Positions 43,559-53,266 of a stretch of DNA of 64,000 nucleotides are shown here, in pieces; the first letter of the stretch is position 1, and each line of letters starts with the position of its first letter. The DNA is from Martinezella lusitana (lineage in GTDB: Bacteria > Pseudomonadota > Alphaproteobacteria > Rhizobiales > Rhizobiaceae), in contig NZ_JAFEVL010000018.1 in the NCBI RefSeq assembly GCF_016901135.1, positions 1 to 64,000 on the forward strand. The letters are read 5' to 3'. The notes under the pieces are model-generated. The model saw only the letters and a list, made by a program, of their open reading frames with translations, was not told where the DNA came from and did no database searches. The position numbers and the translations under genes are program-made.

Positions 43559-44280
43559 GCAACCCCGCTTTCCAAGTCATGCAGCCAGGCGATGCGGTCA
43601 GCGAGATCCTTGTCGCCGAAGGCGAGCGAACCGAGAACGACAGTCTGTGCACCGGCCTTGCGCAGGAGCGGTACGGTCTGCTCACGGATGCCGCCATCGG
43701 CCGCGAGGATGATCTGGTCTTCACGACCGGATTGCCGGAGCAAGTCACGCGCTTCCAAGAGCCGGTCGCATGCCCTATCGGAAAGGCTCTGCCCCTTGAC
43801 GCCGATTGATGTGCCAAGCAGCGTCACGAAGGCAACATGATCGATGAAAGGCTTGATCGCCGAAACCGGCGTTTCCAGCCGCAGCACCACACCTGCCTCG
43901 GCACCAAGCTTTCTTGCGAGCGCTGCGGCGCGCAGCCCTGCCTCGCCATTCTCGGCATGAACGCTGATCAGATCGGCGCCCGCCTCTATGAACTGGCGTG
44001 TCTGTTCCTCGACGATTTCACCTTCGACCATTAGATGCACATGGATGGGCTTGGCGGTCGCTTTGGCGATGCGTGCGACGAAATCCGGAAAGAACAGGAA
44101 GCCCGGCGTAAAGCGGGCATCGGCGACGTCGATATGGTGCAGGTCGACATAGGGTTCGATCCGCTTGAGATCGGCCTCCATATTGGCGAGATCCGCCGAC
44201 CAGAGCGAGAACTCGCCGAGCAATCGGTTGCGGGGCAATGCGGCGATGGCCGCCGGACCGGAAAGAGGTTTGGATGTCAT
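43555..44280 (-). CDS. Ribulose-phosphate 3-epimerase-like protein
   Basis: A 241-residue TIM barrel of the RPE family: EFSLWSADLANMEADLKRIE, LHHIDVADARFTPGFLF, PIHVHLMVEGEIVEEQ, ISVHAENG and the late ILAADGGIREQTV segment contain the metal-binding His/Asp pairs. It is probably specific for another ketose phosphate (for example allulose 6-phosphate), because its start SLWSAD and LLGTSIGVKGQ differ from housekeeping Rpe. With the ROK kinase it would form a phosphorylation plus epimerisation route. Confidence 0.85.
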   Translation of the reverse strand: MTSKPLSGPAAIAALPRNRLLGEFSLWSADLANMEADLKRIEPYVDLHHIDVADARFTPGFLFFPDFVARIAKATAKPIHVHLMVEGEIVEEQTRQFIEAGADLISVHAENGEAGLRAAALARKLGAEAGVVLRLETPVSAIKPFIDHVAFVTLLGTSIGVKGQSLSDRACDRLLEARDLLRQSGREDQIILAADGGIREQTVPLLRKAGAQTVVLGSLAFGDKDLADRIAWLHDLESGVA

Positions 44281-45104
44281 GATCGAAAGAGGCTCCGGAT
44301 TGAACTGGATGCGAGAAAATCGGTGATGGCGGTTTGGATTTCGGCGAAATGCCGCGCCTTGTCGGCTGTCTTGGCAGTGACTTCGACATAGCGTGCGCCG
44401 GGAATGGTTTCGGCAAGCGTGAGGGCGCAGGAGAGCGGATGGATCGCATCCTGTTCGTTGCCGATGATCAGCGTCGGAACTTTGATGGCTGCCGTGTCAG
44501 CCTTCGATACGCCGGGCCCATCGGCGGCGATGTCGCCAAGGACGGATGCGAAATCGAAGGCGTCTGGCCGCTCGAAATAGCCAAGCAGGGAAGAGAAATT
44601 GTCGGGCGCCTCGGACGCAATCCGACGCCCGATTTCCGAGGCGACAAAGCGCTCCCTGGCTTCCGCAACTGGATGCGAACGGATCAGGGCAGCAACGGCG
44701 CGACCAGGCTCGAGATTGTCCGGTGATGCCTCGAATAACCAGGCGGGACGCACAAGAATGAGTCGCGCGACACGGTCGGCGTGGTGATGGGCAAGATGCA
44801 GCGCAATGGCCGCCCCCATCGAAATGCCACCGACAACGAAGCGGTCAAAGCCATGTTCGGTGGCTGCGGCCAGCACATCCTCGGCAAACATATGGATCGA
44901 AAAGGGCCGCGCACTGCCAAGCGATGAGGCGCCATGCCCGCGGCACTCCAGCGTCAGTCGATGGAGTGCCGCAGAGGTGGGAAGATTCTGCGCCACCTGC
45001 GCCTCGTCACCGCCAAGACCATGCTGGAAGACGACCGGAAGCCCCTGCCCTTCGTCATAGACGGCAAGGCTTGCATCGCCGCGCATGAAGGAAGCCTTTC
45101 CCAT
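44277..45104 (-). CDS. Alpha/beta-hydrolase
   Basis: A 275-residue alpha/beta-hydrolase: oxyanion segment VVFQHGLGGDEAQ, nucleophile elbow VGGISMGAAIALH and a late acid/His region (GNEQDAIHPLS, KARHFAE). It overlaps neighbours by four bases and one base. In a sugar operon it could be a lactonase or esterase removing an acyl group; nothing further can be said. Confidence 0.85.
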   Translation of the reverse strand: MGKASFMRGDASLAVYDEGQGLPVVFQHGLGGDEAQVAQNLPTSAALHRLTLECRGHGASSLGSARPFSIHMFAEDVLAAATEHGFDRFVVGGISMGAAIALHLAHHHADRVARLILVRPAWLFEASPDNLEPGRAVAALIRSHPVAEARERFVASEIGRRIASEAPDNFSSLLGYFERPDAFDFASVLGDIAADGPGVSKADTAAIKVPTLIIGNEQDAIHPLSCALTLAETIPGARYVEVTAKTADKARHFAEIQTAITDFLASSSIRSLFRS

Positions 45105-45922
45105 CAGATCAGCTCCTTGAGGAAAACCGCTACGCCGGGGGCTTCGGACGCCGAGAGGCCATGCGTGACGAGTGGGCCGTCGAAGCCCACGGTCCGTAGC
45201 CGTGCAATGAAATCAGGGAAATTGACGACGCCCTGTCCCGCGGTTGCGAAGCGACCATCGGCATGGCGATCCTTGGCATGTGCGAGGGCGATGTGACCGG
45301 CCGCGGTTTCAACCGCCTCCTCGACGATCACCCGCGCCTGCCCCGGCGTCGCCTGCTCGAACAGATTGGCGGGGTCGAGCACGATGCGCAGCCGTCGCGA
45401 TCCCATCTCCGCGATCAGCCAGCTGGCGTCCTTAGCCGACGTGACGATATTGGCTTGTTCCGGCTCGATGCCGAGATCCACACCATGCCGCTCGGCCAGC
45501 TCCAGAGCCTTTGACATTTCCGCCGCCATGTCGGCCCAGGCGGCGGGATCGCCATTGTCGGGATGATGAGCCCATTGGTCGTTCGGGTCGCGCGTGCCAG
45601 TGCAAAGGGTCACGAGCGGAATGGAGAGTGCTGCCGCCGTCTCGATGACGACGGCGAGTTGGGCAAGGCCCGTTCGACGCACAGCAATGTCTGGATGGGC
45701 CATGTTGTAGGTGCCGGAGAGGGCTGCAAGCGAAATCCCTGTCGCGTCCACAGCTGTCCGGATTTCCGCGAGCGTCGTTTCAGTGACGGCATCGGGCATG
45801 GAGGGCAGTCCACAGCAGGCGAGATTGAACTGCGCACATGTGTAACCGCTGTTGCGCACTGCCGAGAGAACGCCGAGCGGCGCGGTCCCCGGAAAGGTCT
45901 TGGCGAATATCCCTATCTGCAT
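45104..45922 (-). CDS. TIM-barrel sugar isomerase/epimerase
   Basis: A 272-residue AP-endonuclease-2-fold protein: MQIGIFAKTFPGTAPLGVLS, TLCTGTRDPNDQWAHHPDN, LGIEPEQANIV (metal Glu), RIVLDPANLF and HAKDRHADGRF. Start and stop overlap the neighbouring genes by one base each. The family isomerises, epimerises or dehydrates keto sugars. With the Gfo/Idh/MocA enzyme and a second related barrel in the same operon it suggests successive oxidation and isomerisation of a ring sugar. Confidence 0.85.
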   Translation of the reverse strand: MQIGIFAKTFPGTAPLGVLSAVRNSGYTCAQFNLACCGLPSMPDAVTETTLAEIRTAVDATGISLAALSGTYNMAHPDIAVRRTGLAQLAVVIETAAALSIPLVTLCTGTRDPNDQWAHHPDNGDPAAWADMAAEMSKALELAERHGVDLGIEPEQANIVTSAKDASWLIAEMGSRRLRIVLDPANLFEQATPGQARVIVEEAVETAAGHIALAHAKDRHADGRFATAGQGVVNFPDFIARLRTVGFDGPLVTHGLSASEAPGVAVFLKELI

Positions 45923-46998
45923 CAGACCGCTCCCGTGACCGATGCAAGTTCGACGCGTTCGCCCCGTTCCACCGATCGGGCGATCGCCACCATCGCGCGG
46001 ATGGAAGCCAGGCCGTCCTCGACATTGGCGCCGCGCATCGGCGCGCCGTTCAATGCCGTATCGGCCAGACCCTCCACCTGCCTGCGGAAGAAATGGCCGT
46101 CGGCGCCAAGCGGTTTTCTGCTGGTCGCATCCTTCTCATGGAAGATCTCGACCTCGCTCGAGCGGAAGTACCAGGGATTGAAAGTCTTTGCGAGAACCGA
46201 GCCGTTTTCCCCGTAGAGCTGGAAGCCCTCATGCCAATCCATGCGCACCGCGACGGTCAGGTCCAGATGGCCGAGCGCACCATTGGCGAACTCGGTTTCC
46301 ACGAACCAACAATAGGCGCCGGCGCGTTCGAGAAGCCGGGCGCGAACCGAAACGATATCGCCGCAGAAGAAACGAGCTGTATCGACGAGATGCGAGCCAT
46401 GCGCCAGCATGAAATATTGCCGCAGGTCGGCCTTCGGATTGCCGGCCGGCTTGCGCGCAAGCTTGCTGGTGACAGGCAATGGCTGCACCGCATCCGTATT
46501 GGTATAGCGGTGGGTGGAATCGCAATACCATGCCTTCATCGCAAAGATCTGACCGATATCGTCGCGGACGAAATCGCGCGCCGCCTCCAGAGCGGGATCG
46601 AAACGCTTCATGTGCCCGACCTGCAGGATCCTGCCGGAGCGGCGCACGGCCTCGGCAAGTTGCAGGCCTTCCTCGATCGACACGCCAATGGGTTTCTCGC
46701 ACAGCACATGCTTTCCGGCTTCCAGCGCCTTGACGGACATCGGCACGTGATAGGCGTCGGACGTGGCGACGATGACGGCCTCCAGATCGGGATCGGCGAG
46801 CATCGCATCATAGTTGTCGTACATCTTCTGCGGCTCGTAGGTCGCACCCATGCGGGCCAGAAGATCGGGAGCCGCATCGCAGATCGCATAGAGATCGGCA
46901 TTCCTGGCCTTCACGCAGGATTCCAGATGCGCGAACTGGGCGATCGGCCCGCAGCCGAGCACTCCGACGCGAAGACGGCGATTTTCCTTTTCGATCAT
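45922..46998 (-). CDS. Gfo/Idh/MocA-family oxidoreductase
   Basis: A 358-residue NAD(P)-dependent enzyme. It has the GCGPIAQFAHLE cofactor motif near the N-terminus, the VIVATSDAYH segment, the catalytic-site motif CEKPIGV and the later GSHLVDTARFFCGD. It should oxidise a sugar or polyol hydroxyl. It is in the middle of the ten-gene operon (11 bases after the IolE-like gene). Confidence 0.9.
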   Translation of the reverse strand: MIEKENRRLRVGVLGCGPIAQFAHLESCVKARNADLYAICDAAPDLLARMGATYEPQKMYDNYDAMLADPDLEAVIVATSDAYHVPMSVKALEAGKHVLCEKPIGVSIEEGLQLAEAVRRSGRILQVGHMKRFDPALEAARDFVRDDIGQIFAMKAWYCDSTHRYTNTDAVQPLPVTSKLARKPAGNPKADLRQYFMLAHGSHLVDTARFFCGDIVSVRARLLERAGAYCWFVETEFANGALGHLDLTVAVRMDWHEGFQLYGENGSVLAKTFNPWYFRSSEVEIFHEKDATSRKPLGADGHFFRRQVEGLADTALNGAPMRGANVEDGLASIRAMVAIARSVERGERVELASVTGAV

Positions 46999-47009
46999 GG
47001 TTCTCTTCC

Positions 47010-47828
47010 TTATGCGCCGTAGCCGCGCATGGTTTCGCGGTTGGTCTTGACTGCGGCGGCAGGGTCGGCGGCTGCGGTTTCGGATTCTTCCTCCAGCACC
47101 AGCCAGCCGTTGAAGCGCGGCGCTGCGGAGACAAGGTCGATCACGGCAGGCGTGTCGAGAATACCCTTACCGAGCATTGCCCATCGGTCATTGGCGTCGA
47201 CATCCTTGAGGTGCAGGTAGCGGATGCGATCCTGGTAGATACGCATCGTATCGAGCATGTCGGCATGTCCGCGCAGGATATGGCCGGTATCCGGCACCCA
47301 GCCTACCAGGCTCGGGTCGAGCAAGGCAAAGATGCGGTCATAATCGGCGCGGTCGAACAGCAGCGTATTGTGATGCGAGCTCGGATGGACGGCGACATCG
47401 ACGCCGGCGGCCTTGCCCAGTTCTCCGGCGCGATTGTAGAAGTCGCCCGCAATGGCGAACTTGTCCTCACGCGGGCCGTCTGAGACGACGGTCGCCGAGC
47501 CGATGGAGACGAGAGCGCCCGGAAAATGCGCGGCGTAATCGATCCAGCGCTGCGCCGTCGCAAGGTCGTCTTTCACAGCATCGGCGACCGTGAAGCCGCT
47601 TCTCGAGCCGAAGGCGAAGGAGACGAGGGTTAATCCATGGCTCTTCAGCGCGCTCGCGAAAGCATGCGGGTCTGCCGCGTAGCGGCCGATCATCGTATCG
47701 GTGATTTCGATGCCGAGATAACCGCCGGCGGATATGGCCGACAGCAGGTCGTCGGCCGTTCCTCTCCAGGCATCGCCGAGCATTTCCCACGTAAATGTCT
47801 GGCAGCCGACTTTTATGTCCTTGCTCAT
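47010..47828 (-). CDS. TIM-barrel isomerase (IolE-like inosose dehydratase family)
   Basis: A 272-residue protein: VGCQTFTWEMLGDAWRG at the start, TDTMIGRYAADPHAF, the metal-binding VAVHPSSHHNTLLFD and LVGWVPDTGHILRGH with HLKDVDAN. The initial motif resembles inosose dehydratase IolE. It may dehydrate or isomerise a keto intermediate made by the oxidoreductase. It starts five bases after the permease stop. Confidence 0.85.
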   Translation of the reverse strand: MSKDIKVGCQTFTWEMLGDAWRGTADDLLSAISAGGYLGIEITDTMIGRYAADPHAFASALKSHGLTLVSFAFGSRSGFTVADAVKDDLATAQRWIDYAAHFPGALVSIGSATVVSDGPREDKFAIAGDFYNRAGELGKAAGVDVAVHPSSHHNTLLFDRADYDRIFALLDPSLVGWVPDTGHILRGHADMLDTMRIYQDRIRYLHLKDVDANDRWAMLGKGILDTPAVIDLVSAAPRFNGWLVLEEESETAAADPAAAVKTNRETMRGYGA

Positions 47829-47833
47829 TCCCG

Positions 47834-48670
47834 CTATTCCTTGATTCCGCCTTGGGTCAGGCCTTCGATGATGTGTCGTTGGAAGAAGAGCACCAAAACA
47901 ATGAGCGGCACGGTGACGACAGCCGACGCGGCGGCGATATCTCCCCAGGGCACGTAGTATTGGTTGGTGAAATTGGCGATGCCCACCGGGATCGTCTGGC
48001 TGTCGCTGTCCGAGGTGAAGGCCAGCGCGAACAGGAACTCGTTCCAGGCGGTGATGAAGGCAAGCAGACCTGTCGTGACCAGGCTCGGCAGCGACATCGG
48101 CAGGATGATATGCCAGAGCAGGCCGACCGGGCCGACGCCGTCCATGCGGGCCGCCTCGTCGATCTCGCGCGGCAGCGTCTCGAAATAGCCGAACAGGACC
48201 CAGGTCACCAGCGGCAGTCCGAGTGCGAGATAGGTGATGATCAGCGCCGTATAGGTATCCAGCAGCCCGAGATCGGAGGCGATGAGATAGAGTGGCCCGA
48301 CGAGCGCGATCTGCGGGAACATCGACACCGAAAGGATGACCGTCAGGATGCCGAAGCGTCCCTTCACATCGAGGCGAGACAGCGAAAAGGCGGCGAGCGA
48401 GCCGACGATCAGGCAGAGAGCTGTGGTCGACAGCGCGACGATGAGCGAGTTCAGCACATAGTGGTGCAGGCCTTTTTCGACGAAGGCGTTGTAGTAGTGC
48501 TCCAGCGTGAACGGGTTCGGAATGAGCGAGGGCGTTCCCTCGGTCAGCGCCTTGTCGAGCTGGAACGAGGTCGAAAACTGCCAGAGGAACGGGCCGGCGG
48601 ACCAGATGAGAATAAGCAGTGCGCCGAGGTAGATGACGAGGCTTTGAAAGACGGAGCGGCTTTCGTTCAT
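47834..48670 (-). CDS. Sugar ABC permease (MalG-like)
   Basis: A 278-residue inner-membrane protein starting at 48670, four bases inside the MalF-like gene end (ATGA). Six hydrophobic segments and the EAA loop EIDEAARMDGVGPVGLLWHIILPMSLP are visible. It pairs with the MalF-like subunit. Confidence 0.92.
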   Translation of the reverse strand: MNESRSVFQSLVIYLGALLILIWSAGPFLWQFSTSFQLDKALTEGTPSLIPNPFTLEHYYNAFVEKGLHHYVLNSLIVALSTTALCLIVGSLAAFSLSRLDVKGRFGILTVILSVSMFPQIALVGPLYLIASDLGLLDTYTALIITYLALGLPLVTWVLFGYFETLPREIDEAARMDGVGPVGLLWHIILPMSLPSLVTTGLLAFITAWNEFLFALAFTSDSDSQTIPVGIANFTNQYYVPWGDIAAASAVVTVPLIVLVLFFQRHIIEGLTQGGIKE

Positions 48671-49608
48671 GTCGTCTTCCTTATCTGCCGCACGAGGAAG
48701 ACGCAGAAGACAACGGCGATCAGCCCCTCTGTGATGAACATGGCGGTCGAGACGGCCGAGCCATAGCCGAACTGAAGCGTCGAAAAGAGCACTTTGTAGG
48801 ACAGCGTCGAAAGCGTCTCGGTGGAATCGGCCGGGCCGCCACCCGTCAGTACATAGACCAGATCGAAGACGCGGAACGCATCGAGCGCGCGAAAAAGGCC
48901 GGCAATCAGCAGCGTCGGCATCAAGAGCGGCAGGCGGATGTGCCAGAAGATCGTCCAGGCTCTCGCGCCGTCCATGCGGGCGGCCTCGACCAGAGATTTC
49001 GGAACGGTCTGCAGCCCCGTCAGCAACAGAAGCGCCATGAAAGGCGTGGTTTTCCAGACGTCGGCGAGGATGATCGTCGTCAGGGCGGTGTCGGGCGAGC
49101 CGTACCAGTTGACGTTCTGGTCGATCAGCCCCGCATGCAGCAGGATGAAATTGATGATGCCGTGCTGACCATCGAAGAGCCAGCCGAACATCTTCGATGT
49201 CACGACGGTCGGCATGGCCCAGGGCACGAGCATGGCGGCACGGATCATGCCGCGGCCGGCGAAGGTCTCGCAAAGGATCAGCGCCATGCCAAGACCGATG
49301 AACGTCTCGAGCCCGGTCGAGATGACCGTGAACCAGATCGTGTGCCACCAGGCATTCCAGAACGGTGGATCGGCCAGCAATTGCAGATAATTGGCAATGC
49401 CGATGAAATCATTGTCCTGGGTGATCAGCGAGCGATTGGTGAAGGATAGATAGAGGCCGTTAAAGATCGGGTAGAAGGATACCGATGCGAGCGAGATGAA
49501 GGCCGGCAACAGCAGGAGCCAAGGCCAGAGGGCGCTTGGCAGCGCCCTCGATTTGCCTGGGGTTCGCTCGGACACGGGAACCGTCATCATCACGGCCATT
49601 TCAGCCAA
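48667..49608 (-). CDS. Sugar ABC permease (MalF-like)
   Basis: A 313-residue inner-membrane protein: LPAFISLASVSFYPIFNGLYLSF near the N-terminus and the EAA loop SLVEAARMDGARAWTIFWHIRLPLLMP. It overlaps the binding-protein gene by eight bases, so the importer genes are tightly coupled. Confidence 0.92.
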   Translation of the reverse strand: MAEMAVMMTVPVSERTPGKSRALPSALWPWLLLLPAFISLASVSFYPIFNGLYLSFTNRSLITQDNDFIGIANYLQLLADPPFWNAWWHTIWFTVISTGLETFIGLGMALILCETFAGRGMIRAAMLVPWAMPTVVTSKMFGWLFDGQHGIINFILLHAGLIDQNVNWYGSPDTALTTIILADVWKTTPFMALLLLTGLQTVPKSLVEAARMDGARAWTIFWHIRLPLLMPTLLIAGLFRALDAFRVFDLVYVLTGGGPADSTETLSTLSYKVLFSTLQFGYGSAVSTAMFITEGLIAVVFCVFLVRQIRKTT

Positions 49609-50947
49609 CGATCTTATTGATCTGGGTGGCAGCCGCCTGCAGTTCCGCCTTGACGTTGCCGCTGACCAGCGCTTTCGAGATGCTGGACTGCAATGCCAGG
49701 GTCACCTTGGCATATTGCGGCGTGATCGGCCGCGGCGTGGCGCCGGTGAAGACGCTCTGGAGGCTCGCCATGAACGGCTGCTCGGCTTTCAGCTTCGCAT
49801 CCTGGAATATCGCCGGGCGCGAGGGCGCGAGACCGAAATTAAGCGCAAGCCGGGTTTGGGTTTCCGGCGACGACATCCAGGTCAGGAATTCGATCGCCGC
49901 ATCCCGCTTCTTGGAGTTGGCATTGATGCCCAGCTGGTAGCCGCCGAGGCATGCGGCACTCTTGCCGCCGGCAAAATGCGGCAGTGGAGCGACGGCGACC
50001 TTGTCGACGACATGCGAGGCCTTCGGATCCTGCGCGATCGGATAGACATAGGACCAGTTGCGCATGAACATCGCCTCGCCCGACGTAAACGGCTGGCGCG
50101 AAGGCTCTTCATCCCAGGACAGGACATTCTGCGGGCTGATCTTCGTCTTGTTGATGGTGTCATAGAGGAATTGGATCGCCTCGACGGCGGCATCATCGCC
50201 GATGACCGAGGATTTGCCGTCAGCAGAGAGGATGGAGCCTCCATTCGAGGCAATGATTTCGACGGCGTCGCAGATCAGGACTTCCGCCTGCTTGCCCTGC
50301 CAGAGATAGCCGAACTTGGCGTCGCCGGCCTTCTGCGCCTCAGCCGCGATGGTTGCCATGTCGGCCCAGGTTTCCGGCACCTTGCCGCCATGCTTCTCCA
50401 CCAGATCCTTGCGATAATAGAACATGCCGGAATCGACGAACCATGGCAGCGCGGTCAGCTTGCCGCCATAGGTGCAGGCGGCGACCGTGCCGGGGAAATA
50501 GTCGGCGCGCTTGTCCTTCGGGAAATATTCGTCGAGCGGCAAGGCCCAGCCAGCGGCGGCAAAGCCTGCGATCCAGATGACGTCCTGGCTGAAGACGTCA
50601 GGCGTTCCGTTGCGGCGCGCCAGCTGTTGGACGAGCCCCTGATAGACCTCTGTCGATGAACTCGGCGGCGGCAGCTCGATGAACTTGACGGTCACCCGGC
50701 TTTGCGACTCGTTGAAAGCCTTGACGAGATCGCCGAGCCCTTCCTTGCCGAAGAAGCTTGCGCTGGCAAAGCTGATTTCCGTCCGGTCGGCGGCACGCGC
50801 CGGGCGTATACCGAGGCCGGACGTGACCCCAAGGGTCGCCGCGCCGGCGGCAGCGCTCGCCGCACCAAGCAGCAGCTGGCGGCGGTCAAGCATTATCGAT
50901 TGGCTGATCACCGTGGAGTCAGCCGTCGTCTTCTTGAAACCTGTCAT
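49601..50947 (-). CDS. Sugar ABC substrate-binding protein (family 1)
   Basis: A 448-residue protein starting at 50947 after GGGAGGG. A twin-arginine motif (LDRRQLLLGAASAAAG) and ARAAD cleavage site indicate Tat export. The mature part is a family-1 carbohydrate-binding protein (FFGKEGLGDLVKAFNESQ, YFPGTVAACTYGGKLTALPW, MFMRNWSYVYPIAQDP). It is the first gene of the minus-strand operon and diverges from a second oxidoreductase gene. Confidence 0.9.
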   Translation of the reverse strand: MTGFKKTTADSTVISQSIMLDRRQLLLGAASAAAGAATLGVTSGLGIRPARAADRTEISFASASFFGKEGLGDLVKAFNESQSRVTVKFIELPPPSSSTEVYQGLVQQLARRNGTPDVFSQDVIWIAGFAAAGWALPLDEYFPKDKRADYFPGTVAACTYGGKLTALPWFVDSGMFYYRKDLVEKHGGKVPETWADMATIAAEAQKAGDAKFGYLWQGKQAEVLICDAVEIIASNGGSILSADGKSSVIGDDAAVEAIQFLYDTINKTKISPQNVLSWDEEPSRQPFTSGEAMFMRNWSYVYPIAQDPKASHVVDKVAVAPLPHFAGGKSAACLGGYQLGINANSKKRDAAIEFLTWMSSPETQTRLALNFGLAPSRPAIFQDAKLKAEQPFMASLQSVFTGATPRPITPQYAKVTLALQSSISKALVSGNVKAELQAAATQINKIVG

Positions 50948-51123
50948 GTTTCCCTCCCAGGAAGACTGGCGACCTCCAAACCTCCGCGCCAGTATTCGCA
51001 CATGTTTCATAAAAAATTGTCGCGCGTCAAGAAATAAGATGCTTTAAATCACATCTGGAATCGTCGTTCGGTTGCGCCGACGCGCCGCGAACGAAGGAAG
51101 TGCATCAGGGAGGGTTGAAAAAT

Positions 51124-52272
51124 ATGACAGACAATTCAAAGGGAAAGCTCGGCGTCGGAGTCATTGGCTGCGGCAATATCTCCATGACTTATCTGCGCAA
51201 TGCGGCGCTGTTTGCCGGCGTCGAATTACGCGCCTGCGCCGACATATCGGTCGATGCAGCCGCGCTTCGTGCTCGCGAATATGGCATTCGCGCCTTGAGT
51301 GTCGACCAGCTGCTTGCCGATCCCGAGGTCGATCTGATCCTGAACCTCACGGTTCCCTCCGTGCATTTCGACGTGACCATGTCGGCCCTGTCGGCCGGCA
51401 AGCACGTCTTCACCGAGAAGCCGCTCGCGACATCGGCGGCCGACGGCCGCATTCTTGTGACGGAAGCCAAGCGCCGCGGCTTGCGGCTGGGATCGGCCCC
51501 CGACACATTCCTCGGTGCGGCGGGCCGTCGGGCACGGCGCCTGATGGAGGAAGGCGCGATCGGCCGTCCGGTCAGCGGTACGGCCTTCATGATGGGGCGT
51601 GGCATGGAGCACTGGCACCCCAATCCGCATTTCTATTACCAGCCGGGCGGCGGCCCCGTCTTTGACATGGGCCCCTATTATCTGACCATGATGGTGAACC
51701 TACTCGGACCTGTCGTGCGCGTCATGGCGATGGCGACGAAAGGCCAGGAAGAACGCCTCATCACCGCCGACGGCCCATTCAAGAACACCAGCTTCAAGGT
51801 CGGCACACCGACCAATGTTCTGTCGCTGTTGGAATTCGCATCCGGCGCCACGATCAATTTCGGCGCCTCGTGGGACGTCTTCCGCCACTCCAATCATCCG
51901 ATCGAACTGCATGGCACCGAAGGGTCGCTGCGGCTGCCGGACCCCGATACGTTCGGCGGAACGGTATCCCTGTCCGAGCGAGGCGCCGATTGGCGTGATT
52001 TCGATAGTGACGGCGAACTCTATGGCAAGAGGAATTGGCCCTATACGGCGCCGGATCGGGCGAATTACCGCATGCTTGGCGTTGCCGATCTCTCGCGCTC
52101 GCTTGAGGAGAACCGGCCGCCACGGGCATCAGGTGAGCTTGCGCTGCATGTGCTCGAAATCATGGAGGCCATTCTGGCTTCAGGAGAAAGCGGACAATCC
52201 GTCCGGATTGCCGGCGATCTTACACAGCCGGCGTTGCTCGGCGAGGACGAAGCGCGCAGTCTTCTCGCCTGA
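51124..52272 (+). CDS. Gfo/Idh/MocA-family oxidoreductase
   Basis: A 382-residue enzyme starting at 51124 with GGGAGG upstream. The motifs are GVIGCGNISMTYLRN, LNLTVPSVHFDVTMSAL, the catalytic TEKPLATS and GGPVFDMGPYYLTMMVNLLG. It diverges from the sugar-importer operon (176 bases between starts), so both are probably induced together. The esterase gene follows after 21 bases. Confidence 0.9.
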   Translation: MTDNSKGKLGVGVIGCGNISMTYLRNAALFAGVELRACADISVDAAALRAREYGIRALSVDQLLADPEVDLILNLTVPSVHFDVTMSALSAGKHVFTEKPLATSAADGRILVTEAKRRGLRLGSAPDTFLGAAGRRARRLMEEGAIGRPVSGTAFMMGRGMEHWHPNPHFYYQPGGGPVFDMGPYYLTMMVNLLGPVVRVMAMATKGQEERLITADGPFKNTSFKVGTPTNVLSLLEFASGATINFGASWDVFRHSNHPIELHGTEGSLRLPDPDTFGGTVSLSERGADWRDFDSDGELYGKRNWPYTAPDRANYRMLGVADLSRSLEENRPPRASGELALHVLEIMEAILASGESGQSVRIAGDLTQPALLGEDEARSLLA

Positions 52273-52293
52273 CACCAGCCAGGGGACGCTGAT

Positions 52294-53259
52294 ATGACCG
52301 AACAGCCCGATGAAAACGCCCGACGGCTTCTCGATCTTGGCAAGGGATCGAAGCCTCGCGCATTCGAAGATGGCACGCCCGAACAGGCCCGCCTCGATTA
52401 CAATGCCGGCTTTCTCTCGGTTCAAGGCGCCAAGGAGACCGTGACCTCGATAGAGGACCGGCAGATCGATGGCCCGAACGGCCCGATCAATCTGCGCGTC
52501 TATCGTGGTACTGGCGCACCATCGCGGGATGCCGCCGCCCTGCTCTATCTCCACGGCGGCGGCTGGATGCTTGGCAATCTCGATTCGCATGACGAGATTT
52601 GCCGCTGGTTTGCCAATATCGCGCAGTGCGTCGTCATCTGCCCGGACTATCGCCTGGCGCCCGAACACAAGTTCCCGGCGGGCTTGATGGACTGCGCGGC
52701 GACATTGACCTACATGGCACAGAATGCGGCCGAACTCGGCATCGATCCGCTGCGCATAGCGGTCGCCGGAGATAGCGCCGGCGGCAATCTTGCGGCGGTT
52801 CTAGCGCTGATGGCGCGCTCTGGCGAAGTGCCGCGGCTTGCGGCGCAGCTGCTGATCTATCCCAATACCGATGCTGCACAGACGGCGGACAGCTATCGTC
52901 GCCATGGCGAAGGTTTCGGCCTGACGTTGTCAACGATGCGATGGTTTCGCGATCACTATGTCCGCAGCAATGAGGATATCCTCGATTGGCGAGTCTCGCC
53001 GCTGCGCGCGGAAAGCCTGGCGGGTGCCGCCCCCGCTTTCGTCCTCGTTGCGGGGTACGATATCCTTGCCGACGAGGGCCTTGCCTATGCCGAGCGTCTG
53101 CGAGAAGACGGCATCCCGGTGGTGCTTCGCCAATGGCCCGGACAGATCCACGGCTTCGTATCGATGGGCAAGTACATTCCCGACGCGCGGCAAGCGGTCG
53201 AGGACGCGGTTGCGGCATGGCGCAGCTTCGAAGAGGTTTCGGATCGAACGACACCTTGA
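52294..53259 (+). CDS. Hormone-sensitive-lipase-family esterase
   Basis: A 321-residue alpha/beta-hydrolase: oxyanion HGGG (LYLHGGGWMLGNLD), CPDYRLAPEHKFPAG, nucleophile AGDSAGGNLAAVL, and the late acid/His (GYDILADEG, GQIHGFVSM). The family hydrolyses short acyl esters. It may deacylate an acylated sugar imported by the neighbouring system. It converges with the LacI gene, leaving seven bases. Confidence 0.9.
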   Translation: MTEQPDENARRLLDLGKGSKPRAFEDGTPEQARLDYNAGFLSVQGAKETVTSIEDRQIDGPNGPINLRVYRGTGAPSRDAAALLYLHGGGWMLGNLDSHDEICRWFANIAQCVVICPDYRLAPEHKFPAGLMDCAATLTYMAQNAAELGIDPLRIAVAGDSAGGNLAAVLALMARSGEVPRLAAQLLIYPNTDAAQTADSYRRHGEGFGLTLSTMRWFRDHYVRSNEDILDWRVSPLRAESLAGAAPAFVLVAGYDILADEGLAYAERLREDGIPVVLRQWPGQIHGFVSMGKYIPDARQAVEDAVAAWRSFEEVSDRTTP

Positions 53260-53266
53260 GGCGGCG

